Source: Micromonospora_E sp048060115
Lineage (GTDB): Bacteria > Actinomycetota > Actinomycetes > Mycobacteriales > Micromonosporaceae
Assembly: GCF_048060115.1 (NCBI RefSeq)
Contig: NZ_JBHMIM010000002.1
Coordinates: forward strand, 124,001 to 188,000
Direction of reading: 5' to 3'
Length of the DNA: 64,000 nt
Shown: piece by piece, positions 9,146 through 17,198 of the stretch
Layout of the letters: each line of letters opens with the position of its first letter
Position numbering within the stretch: the first letter of the stretch is position 1
Program-made: the position numbers and the translations under genes
Notes under the pieces: model-generated
What the model was told of the DNA's origin: nothing
What the model saw: only the letters and a program-made list of their open reading frames with translations
Database searches by the model: none

Positions 9146-10063
9146 TCACGGCCGCAGAACGGTGACGACGGCCTGCGCTGCCTGCGCGATCAGCGCGTTG
9201 TCGTACTCGGCGGCCGGATCGTCCCGGTCGGAGAGCACCGCCAGTACGATCGGCGCGCCGTCCGGCGGCCAGATGACGGCGATGTCGTTGCGCGTGCCGT
9301 ATCCGGCGGCGCCGGTCTTGTCGCCGACGCGCCAGCCGGTCGGCACACCGGCCCGGATCAGCTCGTCGCCGGTGGTGTTCGCGACCAGCAGGTCGACCAG
9401 CAGGTCCCGATCGTCCGTGGCGAGTACGTCGTCGACGGCGTACGCCCGCAGGCTTTCGGCCAGCGCCCGTGGGGTGCTGGTGTCCCGGGGATCGCCCGGG
9501 GTGTAGTCGTTCAGTTCGGTCTCCCAGCGGTCCGGATCGGTCACGTCGTCGCCGATCTCCCGCAGCCGCTTCTCGAACCCGGCCGGGCCGCCGAGCTGCT
9601 CCAGCAGCAGGTTGCCAGCGGTGTTGTCGCTGTAGCGGATCGCCGCGTCGGCGATGTCGCGCAACGGCATGCCGGTCTCGACGTGCTGTTCGGTGATCGG
9701 CGAGTAGGTGACCAGGTCCTCGGCGGTGTAGCCGATCACCTGGTCGAGCTCGGCGGCGGTGGTCTGGTCGAACACCGCGGCGGCGGCGAGTGGTTTGAAA
9801 GTCGAGGCGTACGCGAACCGCTCGTCCGCCCGGTGCTCGACGACCCGGCCGGTGCCGGTGTCGACGGCGTACACACCGAGCCGGGCGTCGAAGCTCTCCT
9901 CCAGGCGTCGAAGTTCGGCGAACTGCGCGCCGACGGTCGCCGACGTGCTCGGCTGCCCGATGGCGCTGGCGGCGGCGGCCGGCGGTCCGGACGCCGTACA
10001 GCCGGCCAGCGGGGTGAGCGCCACCGCCGCGACGACGGCCAGCACAGAAGTACGCATAGTCAT
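9146..10063 (-). CDS. class A beta-lactamase, lipoprotein
   Basis: The ATG at 10063 is preferred because AGAAAGG lies 9 bases upstream (alternatives at 10072 and 10057). About 305 residues. A signal peptide ends in the lipobox LAGC (Cys22), so the enzyme should be membrane-anchored outside the cell. All class A motifs are present: STFK (Ser87-Lys90), SDN (145-147), the omega-loop ExELN (Glu181) and KTG (249-251). It should hydrolyse penicillins and cephalosporins through an acyl-serine intermediate. It is divergent from a LysR gene, the layout of an inducible beta-lactamase. Confidence 0.93.
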   Translation of the reverse strand: MTMRTSVLAVVAAVALTPLAGCTASGPPAAAASAIGQPSTSATVGAQFAELRRLEESFDARLGVYAVDTGTGRVVEHRADERFAYASTFKPLAAAAVFDQTTAAELDQVIGYTAEDLVTYSPITEQHVETGMPLRDIADAAIRYSDNTAGNLLLEQLGGPAGFEKRLREIGDDVTDPDRWETELNDYTPGDPRDTSTPRALAESLRAYAVDDVLATDDRDLLVDLLVANTTGDELIRAGVPTGWRVGDKTGAAGYGTRNDIAVIWPPDGAPIVLAVLSDRDDPAAEYDNALIAQAAQAVVTVLRP

Positions 10064-10080
10064 ACAAAACATCCTTTCTA

Positions 10081-10101
10081 GCCTTACTTGGGACGTAAGG
10101 C
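10081..10101. promoter_or_regulatory. LysR-type operator candidate (T-N11-A dyad) upstream of the beta-lactamase gene
   Basis: GCCTTAC-TTGGGAC-GTAAGGC is a perfect inverted repeat with 7-bp arms and a 7-bp spacer. It contains the T-N11-A pattern (TAC...GTA) typical of LysR-family binding sites. It lies immediately upstream of the beta-lactamase ribosome site in the 116-bp region shared with the LysR gene. Confidence 0.65.
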
Positions 10102-10123
10102 AGCCTGACAGAACTCAGCGGAT

Positions 10124-10138
10124 GCTGTCCAAGACAGC
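10124..10138. promoter_or_regulatory. second dyad in the bla intergenic region
   Basis: GCTGTC-CAA-GACAGC, 6-bp perfect arms. It lies midway between the beta-lactamase and LysR starts and could be an accessory regulator site. Confidence 0.4.
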
Positions 10139-10153
10139 GATGTGGGTTCTGAT

Positions 10154-10175
10154 GCCGATCCGGCATAGGATCGGC
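10154..10175. promoter_or_regulatory. third dyad, just before the LysR gene start
   Basis: GCCGATCC-GGCATA-GGATCGGC, 8-bp perfect arms, ending 4 bases before the GTG start of the LysR gene. It could be an autoregulatory site or an mRNA hairpin over the leader. Confidence 0.4.
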
Positions 10176-10179
10176 GGCC

Positions 10180-11085
10180 GTGGACATGGTGGCGGCCTGC
10201 CGGGCCTTCGTGGCGGTCGGCGCCCACGGCAGCTTCACCATCGGCGCGGCGGCCGCCCGTATCCCGCAGTCGGTGGCCAGCCGGCGAATCGCCGCCCTGG
10301 AACAGCACTTCGGTGCCAGACTGTTCGACCGCTCGTCGCGGATCGTCACGCTGACTGCTTACGGGCGGGACGTGCTGCCGTCGGCACGGCGGCTGGTCGA
10401 CTTCGCGGACACCTTGGAGCACGACGCCGCGCAGGCCCGACTGCGACCGCTTCGGTTGGCCGTACCGGCGATCTGTCCGCCTCGACGGCTGGCCCGGTTG
10501 GTGGCCGACGCCCGGACCGACGGTCTGCAACTGGATCTGGTCCCCGCCGACCCGGCCGAGCGCGCCGACTCGGTCCGTGGCCTGGAGGTACGCGCGGCGC
10601 TGCTCGCCGTGGCACCCGACAGCAGCCGGTGGCGGGTGCCACTGGGGCTCGCCGGCTCGCTCGACGGCTCCGCCGGTGACGCCACCGCTCCGCTGTTCCT
10701 CGCCGCGCTGCGCCCCGGTCGGTTGCGGCGTGACACTGTCCGGCACCGGATATGGATCCAGCCCGAGGACGATGTCCCGCACGTACGGGACCGGATGGTC
10801 CGGCTCGCTCAGGCCGTCGGTCTGGCACCCGCACAGGTCGGGATCGCCTCCGGGCTCGTCGCCGCGCTCGCCGACGTGTTCGGCGACGGCGGCGGAGACC
10901 TGTTGCTCTGCTCCGCCAGCCAAGCCGGGGATCTCGGGCTGCGCTGGCGTCCGGTCGGCGAGCAACTGTTCGCCCGAGGCTACGACGTCGCCGCCGGGTT
11001 GGCCGAGGACACCCGGCGGTTGCGCGACCTACCGGACGCCGCGGTGCGGGCGTGCCTCGGTGCGCCGGTCGACGAGGGACGGTGA
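10180..11085 (+). CDS. LysR family transcriptional regulator (BlaA-like)
   Basis: 301 residues from the GTG at 10180; ATG at 10186 is an alternative start. The N-terminal 60 residues are a LysR winged helix (AFVAVGAHGSFTIGAAAARI, SRRIAALEQHFGARLFDR). The rest is a weakly conserved effector-binding region. It is divergent from the class A beta-lactamase and is followed 6 bases later by a serine-hydrolase-like gene. In Streptomyces cacaoi the LysR protein BlaA, together with BlaB, is required for induction of the divergent blaL; the same role is inferred here. Confidence 0.88.
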   Translation: MDMVAACRAFVAVGAHGSFTIGAAAARIPQSVASRRIAALEQHFGARLFDRSSRIVTLTAYGRDVLPSARRLVDFADTLEHDAAQARLRPLRLAVPAICPPRRLARLVADARTDGLQLDLVPADPAERADSVRGLEVRAALLAVAPDSSRWRVPLGLAGSLDGSAGDATAPLFLAALRPGRLRRDTVRHRIWIQPEDDVPHVRDRMVRLAQAVGLAPAQVGIASGLVAALADVFGDGGGDLLLCSASQAGDLGLRWRPVGEQLFARGYDVAAGLAEDTRRLRDLPDAAVRACLGAPVDEGR

Positions 11086-11091
11086 GTAGGC

Positions 11092-12000
11092 ATGGGCGTC
11101 GCCAACGTGCTGCGGCTGGCCCGATCCACCCTCGAAGTGGCGGGACTGCGCGGGTCCTTCCTGGTCCGTGACCTGCGTACCGGCGACGAACTGGGCATCG
11201 ACCCGGACCTGGAGTTCCCGGCGGCGTCGCTGGTCAAGGTACCGCTGGCGGTGGTCACCCTGGAGCGGATCCGTCGCGGGGAACTCGATGCGGCGGCGCG
11301 GATCCTGGTCCACCCGGACCGGGTCACCGCGCCCGGCCCGACCGGGTTGAGCAAGTTCCGCCACCCGGCCGAGGTGGCCGTCGAAGACCTGCTCTACCTC
11401 AGTACGGCGATCAGCGACGGTGCCGCCGCCGACGCGCTGTTCGGCCTCACCCCGCCAGCGGAGGTCACCACCGGACTGCGCCGGCTCGGACTGTCCGGGA
11501 TCATCGTCCGGCACCCGATCAGCGACCTGACCGACACCCCTGCCGAACGGTTCGCCCCGCAGGAGAGTCACCTGGCCCAGTCCCTGGCCATCGGCGCGGC
11601 GACCACCGGCCACGGTCACCCGGTCGCCCAACTCGACGTCAGCCGGGCCAGCACCGGATCGGCCCGCGCCTTCGTCGACCTGTTACACGAACTCTGGCGG
11701 CCATCCACCGTGGACCAGCAGGTCGCCGGCCGGGTGCGGGAACTGATGGGTGACAACGTACTGCGGCAGCGGCTCGCCCCCGATTTCAGTTCCGACGCGG
11801 CCCGCTGGTCGTCGAAGACCGGCACCCTGCTCAACCTGCGGCACGAGATCGGCGTCGTGGAGCACGCCAACGGCCAGGTCTACGCGGTCGCCGCGCTGAC
11901 CGAGTCCCGGGTGCCGGCGGTGGTGCAGCCGGCGGCTGAGGCCTCGATGGCGCACGTCGCCCGCAGCCTGCACGACGAACTTCGGCTAGTCGGCGGGTGA
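11092..12000 (+). CDS. cytoplasmic class A beta-lactamase-like serine hydrolase (BlaB-like)
   Basis: 302 residues with no signal peptide or membrane segment. The penicilloyl-serine transferase motifs are present: SLVK (46-49), SDG (108-110) and KTG (242-244). The ExxLN omega-loop glutamate of true class A beta-lactamases is not visible, so efficient hydrolysis is doubtful. The gene follows the LysR gene by 6 bases and is probably co-transcribed with it. This matches BlaB of the S. cacaoi locus, a protein with serine-transferase motifs needed for beta-lactamase induction. A role as intracellular ligand sensor or partner of the LysR protein is inferred. A stand-alone hydrolase is the alternative. 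Confidence 0.82.
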   Translation: MGVANVLRLARSTLEVAGLRGSFLVRDLRTGDELGIDPDLEFPAASLVKVPLAVVTLERIRRGELDAAARILVHPDRVTAPGPTGLSKFRHPAEVAVEDLLYLSTAISDGAAADALFGLTPPAEVTTGLRRLGLSGIIVRHPISDLTDTPAERFAPQESHLAQSLAIGAATTGHGHPVAQLDVSRASTGSARAFVDLLHELWRPSTVDQQVAGRVRELMGDNVLRQRLAPDFSSDAARWSSKTGTLLNLRHEIGVVEHANGQVYAVAALTESRVPAVVQPAAEASMAHVARSLHDELRLVGG

Positions 12001-12296
12001 GCCCGCCCGGCCGCCGGTGGTGTGCGCCAGCACCGCCTGAGTCAGCGGGGCGAGCACCGACGGCGCCAGCGCGTGACCCGTCCCGCCGTCCTGGCTGGCG
12101 CGGGCGTGCGCGGCCGGGTTGCGGCGGGTGCCGGAGTGCTCGATGCCGGCATCGTCCGGAGCCTCGATCGAGACGACAATCTACACCCGACGGTGACGGC
12201 GGTCCGCTGCCGAGTTGCCCACTGGCGGTACCGTCGGCCGTCATGCGCCGGGAAGCGGAGTCCGGCCGCCGACGCGGCACTGGGCGGGGAGGTCGG

Positions 12297-12592
12297 ATGC
12301 GGATCGGCGAGGTCGTCGACGCGGCAGGGACACCGACGCCGACCAGGCAGCCCTGAGCATGGACGGCGGCTACCTGGACGGCGAAACGGCGATCGTGTCG
12401 GTCACCGGGGACGTCGGCAACGGCATGGAGTGGGAGTTCCGGCACTTCGTGGACCTGCGCACCGGGACGGACGGCGGCCGGCTGCCCGCACCGCCGACCC
12501 CACTGCACGACGCGTTCGAGATCCGGCCGTTGGGCGACGGCAGTTGGCTCAGCGTCGACCACGAGCAGCGCGTATGGCGTAACTTGAAGTGA
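12297..12592 (+). CDS. small hypothetical protein, apparently frameshifted
   Basis: An ATG at 12297 follows a good ribosome site (GGGGAGG), but its frame stops at 12356 after 19 codons. A second frame continues from there to 12592 and can be read from ATG 12359 as 77 residues. Inserting one base in the G-run at 12327-12329 would join them into one ~98-residue protein beginning MRIGEVVDAAGDTDADQ. The final TGA overlaps the ATG of the next gene (TGATG), which suggests translational coupling. No family is recognised. Either a sequencing indel or a real mutation could explain the break. The ~300 bases before it hold no supported gene. Confidence 0.45.
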
Positions 12593-13086
12593 TGGTCCCC
12601 GATGCCCCGCTGCCCGCAGTCGGTGTCCTGGTAGCCGGGGAGGCCGCGCCGCCCGGCAGCCTGGCCCACGGCTGCTCGACCAGTTTCGGCCGGGAGCTAC
12701 CCCGGTGGACGGTGGTGCCGTACACCCTGCAGATCGGGACCGACCCGTTGTGCCGGCTGATCGAGCCAGCGTACGAGCGGTTCCTGCCGGACACGCTGAT
12801 CGACGCCCAGCACTTCCCGAACGACTGGCCTGAGCTGGTGTCGGTGATCGACGCCGGATGTCCCCCGCTGGCCCGGCTCCCCGCCGAGCTGCCCGACTAC
12901 CTGGCGGCGGTCCTGCGCGAACTGCTGGCCGCTGAGGTGCTGGCGGCGTTCCTGCCCTCCGACGACGCCACACCGGCCCGGTACCTGACGAAAACGGTGG
13001 ACTACGTCCGGGTCGATCCGACCTGGGTCACCCTGTGCGGCCGGGCCGTACAGCGCCCGGCACCGACCGACCCGGCGGCCGGGTAG
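12592..13086 (+). CDS. hypothetical protein
   Basis: 164 residues. The ATG at 12592 overlaps the stop of the preceding small gene, so the two are probably co-translated. The protein is acidic and soluble, with a proline-rich, leucine-rich middle (LPAELPDYLAAVLRELLAAEVLAAF). I recognise no domain. Its 3' end overlaps the 3' end of the convergent DUF4345 gene by 59 bases. Confidence 0.55.
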   Translation: MVPDAPLPAVGVLVAGEAAPPGSLAHGCSTSFGRELPRWTVVPYTLQIGTDPLCRLIEPAYERFLPDTLIDAQHFPNDWPELVSVIDAGCPPLARLPAELPDYLAAVLRELLAAEVLAAFLPSDDATPARYLTKTVDYVRVDPTWVTLCGRAVQRPAPTDPAAG

Positions 13087-13519
13087 CCGGTGGCACCGGC
13101 CCACGGACCGTCCGGTGCAGGGCGTATCCGCAGGCCGCGCCGAGGATCAGCTCGGCGACGGCGGCTGCGACCAGGCTCTCCGACGGCAGTCCGTCCACCG
13201 CGACGCTGAGCAGCCGGGCCAGCCCGTACGCCAGGTAGACCACCGCGCCGATCAGCGACGCGGTGAAGGTCAGCCGGCGGACGAACGCCCCGAGCGTGAC
13301 CAGTACGCCGGTGGCCAGCAGCGCCCCGCCGGCGGCCCGGGTCTCGCTGAGCAGGCTGCTGTTCCCGGCGTACTCGATGCCGTTGCCGGCGTGGAACGCG
13401 CCCGGCGCGGTCAGGATCGCCCCGCCGATACCGACCACGACCAGCCCGGCAACGACGAGGATCGCCCTGACCGCAACCGGTACGCGGGTCCGCGCCGACC
13501 CGGTGTCGGTGAGGTTCAC
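13028..13519 (-). CDS. DUF4345 domain-containing membrane protein
   Basis: 163 residues with four predicted membrane segments. The pattern TAPGAFHAGNGIEYAGN, LLSETRAAGGALL and LGAFVRRLTFTA is that of DUF4345, a small membrane family of unknown function. The GTG start at 13519 overlaps the stop of the NmrA-like gene (GTGA), so it is the second gene of a two-gene operon. Its last ~20 codons overlap the convergent hypothetical gene. Confidence 0.8.
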   Translation of the reverse strand: MNLTDTGSARTRVPVAVRAILVVAGLVVVGIGGAILTAPGAFHAGNGIEYAGNSSLLSETRAAGGALLATGVLVTLGAFVRRLTFTASLIGAVVYLAYGLARLLSVAVDGLPSESLVAAAVAELILGAACGYALHRTVRGPVPPATRPPGRSVPGAVRPGRTG

Positions 13520-14361
13520 CGGTCTGCGGCCGGGGCGGCGACCGGCGGCGACCAGGCCCCGGCGGCGACCTGACGGCAGAAGTCGGCGAAGTCGCGTGGT
13601 TCGCGGCCCAGCGCCTGCCGTACGCCGTCGCCGACGGAGGCGTTGCGGCCGTCGAAGACCTCGACACACAGGTCGGTCAGCAGCCGGGCGAAGTCGGGGC
13701 CGGCCTCGGCGACCAGCGCGAGGTGGAACTGTTCCGCGGTGATCGGCAGGTAGCCGACGTCGCGGCCACTGGCGGCGGCGATCTCCGCCGCCGCCTGCGC
13801 GAAGGTCAGCAGCCGAGGACCGGTGACGTCGTACGTCCGACCGTTGTGCCGGTCGTCGGTGAGTGCGGCGACCGCGACGTCGGCGACGTCGTCCACGTCG
13901 ACGAACGGCTCGGCCACCGAGCCTGCGGGTAGCGCGACCGTGCCGGCCAGGACCGGGCCCAGCAGGTGTCCTTCGCTGAAGTTCTGCGCGAACCAGCTGG
14001 CCCGCACAATTGCGTACGCGAGCCCGGCGTCGGCCACGATCTGCTCGCAGCGCTGCGCGTTGGTCTCGCCCCGGCCGGAGAGCAGCACCAGCTTGCGGAC
14101 GCCGGCGTCGCGGACGGCGGCGGTGAACTTCTCGACGAGGGCCGGCGCCTCGGGTGCGGCCAGGTCCGGGTAGTAGCAGAGGTAGACGGCGTCCACGCCG
14201 TGCAGTGCCGGCGACCAGCTGGCCGGCTCCGCCCAGTCGAAGGACGGCTCGCCGCGCCGCGACGCCGGCACGACCGGGTAGCCGAGGTCGGTGAGCCGGT
14301 CGGCGATGCGCCGGCCGGTCTTGCCGGTCGATCCGGTGACGAGTACTGACGGTAGAGACAT
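13516..14361 (-). CDS. NmrA-like NAD(P)-binding protein (atypical SDR)
   Basis: 281 residues from ATG 14361. The start is chosen because the Rossmann motif VLVTGSTGKTGRR begins at residue 6. The family typically has TGxTGxxG followed by a strand such as KLVLLSGRG (here near residue 92). The catalytic YxxxK of classical short-chain dehydrogenases is not evident, as usual for NmrA/HSCARG-like proteins that sense NAD(P) or reduce quinones. It is divergent from an AraC regulator, which probably controls it, and is coupled to the DUF4345 gene. Confidence 0.85.
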   Translation of the reverse strand: MSLPSVLVTGSTGKTGRRIADRLTDLGYPVVPASRRGEPSFDWAEPASWSPALHGVDAVYLCYYPDLAAPEAPALVEKFTAAVRDAGVRKLVLLSGRGETNAQRCEQIVADAGLAYAIVRASWFAQNFSEGHLLGPVLAGTVALPAGSVAEPFVDVDDVADVAVAALTDDRHNGRTYDVTGPRLLTFAQAAAEIAAASGRDVGYLPITAEQFHLALVAEAGPDFARLLTDLCVEVFDGRNASVGDGVRQALGREPRDFADFCRQVAAGAWSPPVAAPAADR

Positions 14362-14523
14362 GAGGTACGGGCTCCCGTTCTGGTGTCCGGTGGCGCACGG
14401 CGTTTCCCGTGCCACACCAGCCTCACCCGAGCCGCCTGGCGGGACAATGATTGTCCGGCCGACATTATTTGCTCATCGTCCACGGCGCTGGACTATCGGC
14501 ACATCGGCGGGGACGCTGGGCAG

Positions 14524-15492
14524 ATGTGGACCACCCCAACCTGTGCGATCCCGGCGGTGGCCGGACCGCTCGGCGAGACCCTGCACATGTTCCGGCTGAC
14601 CGGCACCCTCTACTGCCGGGCCGAGCTGAGCGCCCCATGGGGCATCGACGTCCCGACGCTGCCGGGCTGCATGACGTTGCAGGTGGTCACCGCCGGACGG
14701 TGCTGGCTGGAGGTGGACGGCACCGAGCCGCAGCTCATCGGGCCGGGCAGCCTGACGCTGATCCCGGACGGCGTCCCGCACCGCTTCCGCAGCGCGCCCG
14801 GCGCACCGACCGAACCGTTGTTCGACATTCCCGTGCAGCGGCTGAGCGACCGGTACGAGATCATGCGGCACGGCGGCGGCGGGGAGCTGACCCAGATCAC
14901 CTACGCGGTGCTACGGCCGGACCACATCGCGGCCCGGCGGCTGGTCGCGCAGCTGCCGCCGGTGCTGCACCTGGACCGGTTCGACGACGACGAGGCGGGC
15001 TGGCTGCACAGCACCCTGCGGCTGATCACCCGGGAGGCGCAGACGTTGCAGCCCGGCGGCGAGACGATGCTGACCCGGCTGGCCGACGTACTGGTCATCC
15101 AGGTGATCCGGGCCTGGTTGGAGACCGCGCCGGAGGCCCGGCAGGGTTGGCTGGCGGCGCTGCGCGACGAACAGATCGGGCGGGCGTTGACCGCCTTGCA
15201 CCGGGCGCCGGAGCACGACTGGAGCGTCGCCGAGCTGGCTCGACAGGCCGGGATGTCCCGGTCGGCGTTCGCCGCACGCTTCACCGAGCTGGTCGGCGAG
15301 CCGGTGATCCGCTACCTGGCAACCTGGCGGCTCCAGTTGGCGCACGATCACCTGCGCCGCTCGGCCGAGCCGCTGCCGGTGGTGGCCCGCCGGTTCGGCT
15401 ACCAGTCGGAGGCGGCGTTCTGCCGGGCGTTCAAGCGGGCGTACGGCGTACCGCCGGGTCAGGTCCGTCGCGACGGCGCCGAAGCCGGCTGA
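14524..15492 (+). CDS. AraC family transcriptional regulator with cupin sensor domain
   Basis: 322 residues. The start ATG 14524 gives a protein that begins with the cupin domain; the frame is open further upstream without a ribosome site. Residues about 10-190 resemble the cupin_6 domain (CWLEVDG, GPGSLTLIPDGVPHRF). The last 100 residues carry two helix-turn-helix motifs (WSVAELARQAGMSRSAFAAR and LPVVARRFGYQSEAAFCRAF). It is divergent from the NmrA-like/DUF4345 pair and is likely its regulator; regulators of this type often answer to aldehydes or oxidants. Confidence 0.88.
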   Translation: MWTTPTCAIPAVAGPLGETLHMFRLTGTLYCRAELSAPWGIDVPTLPGCMTLQVVTAGRCWLEVDGTEPQLIGPGSLTLIPDGVPHRFRSAPGAPTEPLFDIPVQRLSDRYEIMRHGGGGELTQITYAVLRPDHIAARRLVAQLPPVLHLDRFDDDEAGWLHSTLRLITREAQTLQPGGETMLTRLADVLVIQVIRAWLETAPEARQGWLAALRDEQIGRALTALHRAPEHDWSVAELARQAGMSRSAFAARFTELVGEPVIRYLATWRLQLAHDHLRRSAEPLPVVARRFGYQSEAAFCRAFKRAYGVPPGQVRRDGAEAG

Positions 15493-15554
15493 GCTACCGA
15501 ACCGCACCGCCGGGTGGGCCGCCGAGCCGGCCGGCGAACCGGCAGACTGGTCGG

Positions 15555-16325
15555 ATGGCACTCCTACGGGTCGACTTCTTCTCCGACGTCCTGGAGCAGG
15601 GCACCTCGATGACCGTCCTGCTGCCACAGCGTTGCCGGACCAGGATCGGCGCCCCGACAACCGGCGGCGAGACCGATCCCCCGGTGCTCTACCTGCTGCA
15701 CGGACTCACCGACGACGCCACCGCCTGGCTGCGGTACAGCTCGATCGAGCGGTACGCCGAGGAGCGCGGCCTCGCCGTGGTGATGCCGCAGGTGCACCGC
15801 AGCATGTACGCGGACGAGGCACACGGCGCCCCGTTCTGGACCTTCCTGTCCACCGAGCTGCCGGACGTGGTCGATTCGTTCTTCCGGGTGTCCCGCCGAC
15901 GCGCGGACACCTTCGTCGCCGGCCTGTCGATGGGCGGGTACGGCGCGTTGCGGTGGGCGCTGCGGCAACCGGAGCGGTTCGCGGCCGCGGCCAGCCTCTC
16001 CGGCGTACTCGACCTGGCCGCCCGGCAGTACGGACCGCCGGTGTCGGCGACGGACCCGCTGATGCGGCGGATCTTCGGCGACCGCGACGTCGCCGGCAGC
16101 GACGACGATCTGCTCGCGCTGCTCGGCCGGGCCGACCCGGCGGCGTTGCCGCAGCTGTGGCTCTGCTGTGGCACCTCGGACGTGCTGTACCCGGACAGTG
16201 TGCGGTTTCGCGACGACTGCGCGACCCGGGGCATCCCCCTGACCGTCGACTTCGGGCCGGGTGACCACGAGTGGAGCTACTGGGACGTCAAGATCCGCGA
16301 CGTGATCGGCTGGTTGCCGCTGTGA
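15555..16325 (+). CDS. esterase family protein (alpha/beta hydrolase, esterase D type)
   Basis: 256 residues. LLHGLTDD near residue 48 forms the oxyanion part, the nucleophile is Ser125 in GLSMGGYG, and an Asp (SDVLYPDS) and His (PGDHEWSYW) complete the triad. The layout matches the putative esterase family that includes S-formylglutathione hydrolase and mycolyl-transferase-like enzymes. No signal peptide is present, so it is cytosolic. The stop overlaps the GTG of the next gene (GTGA). Confidence 0.87.
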   Translation: MALLRVDFFSDVLEQGTSMTVLLPQRCRTRIGAPTTGGETDPPVLYLLHGLTDDATAWLRYSSIERYAEERGLAVVMPQVHRSMYADEAHGAPFWTFLSTELPDVVDSFFRVSRRRADTFVAGLSMGGYGALRWALRQPERFAAAASLSGVLDLAARQYGPPVSATDPLMRRIFGDRDVAGSDDDLLALLGRADPAALPQLWLCCGTSDVLYPDSVRFRDDCATRGIPLTVDFGPGDHEWSYWDVKIRDVIGWLPL

Positions 16326-16921
16326 CCGACGATCCGGCTACCGCAGGCGCGGCTACCGCCGACTCGGCCGGGTCGCTGGCCGACGCGGCGCGGGTGGCCG
16401 CCGCGTTGGGCGAGCGGCTCACCGCGCTGACCTTCACCGACCTCACCACCGAGCAGGTCACCGCGCTGCTCGTCGACACGATCGCCGGTTGGGGCGCCGG
16501 CCAGGGCTGGCGGGTGTACCGGCGGGCGGCCAGCGTACTGCCGTTGCCGCCGCCGCTGTCCGGGCAGCGTTCGGTCGTCGACGTCGCCTGCGCCCGGCCG
16601 GCGGCACCGCCGGTGGTGATCGAGGTCGACCACACCGACCGGCGTCGGACGGTCGACAAGCTGCTGGCCGAGGCTGCCGCCGGCCGGGTGGCGATCTGGG
16701 TCCGTTGGGGCACCCGTGGTTTCGCCGCCCCACCGGAGCCGGTCCGCATGGTCACCGTCCCGGTCGCCGCCCGCACCGCCGCCGAGCAGGGGGTACGGCT
16801 GCACTCGCGCCATCCGGTGCGCCAGCTCCCGCCGCCGGCGCACCGGGTCATGCCGGTTACCGCCGCCAGCGAGCCGGATGATCTCTTCGGTGCCACTGAC
16901 GTCGGGCAGGCACCGGGTTGA
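16322..16921 (+). CDS. hypothetical protein with restriction-endonuclease-like pattern
   Basis: 199 residues from the GTG that overlaps the esterase stop. The middle (RSVVDVAC, then VVIEVDHTD, a downstream Lys and GRVAIWVRWG) follows the order D - ExD/E - K with alternating strands. That is reminiscent of the PD-(D/E)xK nuclease fold, but the motif is loose. N-terminal 40 residues are Ala/Asp-rich. Coupling to the esterase suggests co-expression only. I recognise no named family. Confidence 0.55.
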   Translation: MTDDPATAGAATADSAGSLADAARVAAALGERLTALTFTDLTTEQVTALLVDTIAGWGAGQGWRVYRRAASVLPLPPPLSGQRSVVDVACARPAAPPVVIEVDHTDRRRTVDKLLAEAAAGRVAIWVRWGTRGFAAPPEPVRMVTVPVAARTAAEQGVRLHSRHPVRQLPPPAHRVMPVTAASEPDDLFGATDVGQAPG

Positions 16922-16949
16922 CCCGTCGTCGCGGCTGTTCGTGCGCACC

Positions 16950-17035
16950 GCTGCAGGTGCCGGAGCCGTCCCCGTGTCCACGTTGGGCTTGTGAACCGGC
17001 CCCGACACCCACAGATCGGGCTACGGAGGCGGCGT
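16950..17035 (-). pseudogene. remnant of a DUF4166-type gene (C-terminal fragment)
   Basis: About 80 bases here match the 3' end of the DUF4166 gene at 19943-20614 at roughly 80% identity, including the exact stretch GCCGTCCCCGTGTCCACG and TGAACCGGCCCCG. Read on the minus strand, VDTGTAPAPAAVR corresponds to VDTGTAPVPAAVR of the intact gene. One base is missing between the two conserved blocks, which shifts the frame. It looks like a decayed copy. No other part of that gene is visible nearby. Confidence 0.5.
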
Positions 17036-17198
17036 GCAGCTTCGCGCCTCCGGCATGGGAGCGGACCGCGTCGGGCCTCGCTGTGATCAGTTTCAACCAC
17101 ACCTGAAGGCCGGCGAAACTCACATCGGGTGACACAATAAGGGGCTGTTGTCACGGAGTGGACAAAGATGACTCTGCCTGGAAGGACGGTGACATCCG

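Noticed and set aside
11986..12180. Minus-strand frame that reads plausibly (AGIEHSGTRRNPAAHARAS and on to a TAG at 11986)
   Set aside because: It is preceded by a stop with no start codon after it, matches no family I know, and overlaps the end of the serine-hydrolase gene. A gene remnant is possible but not supportable.
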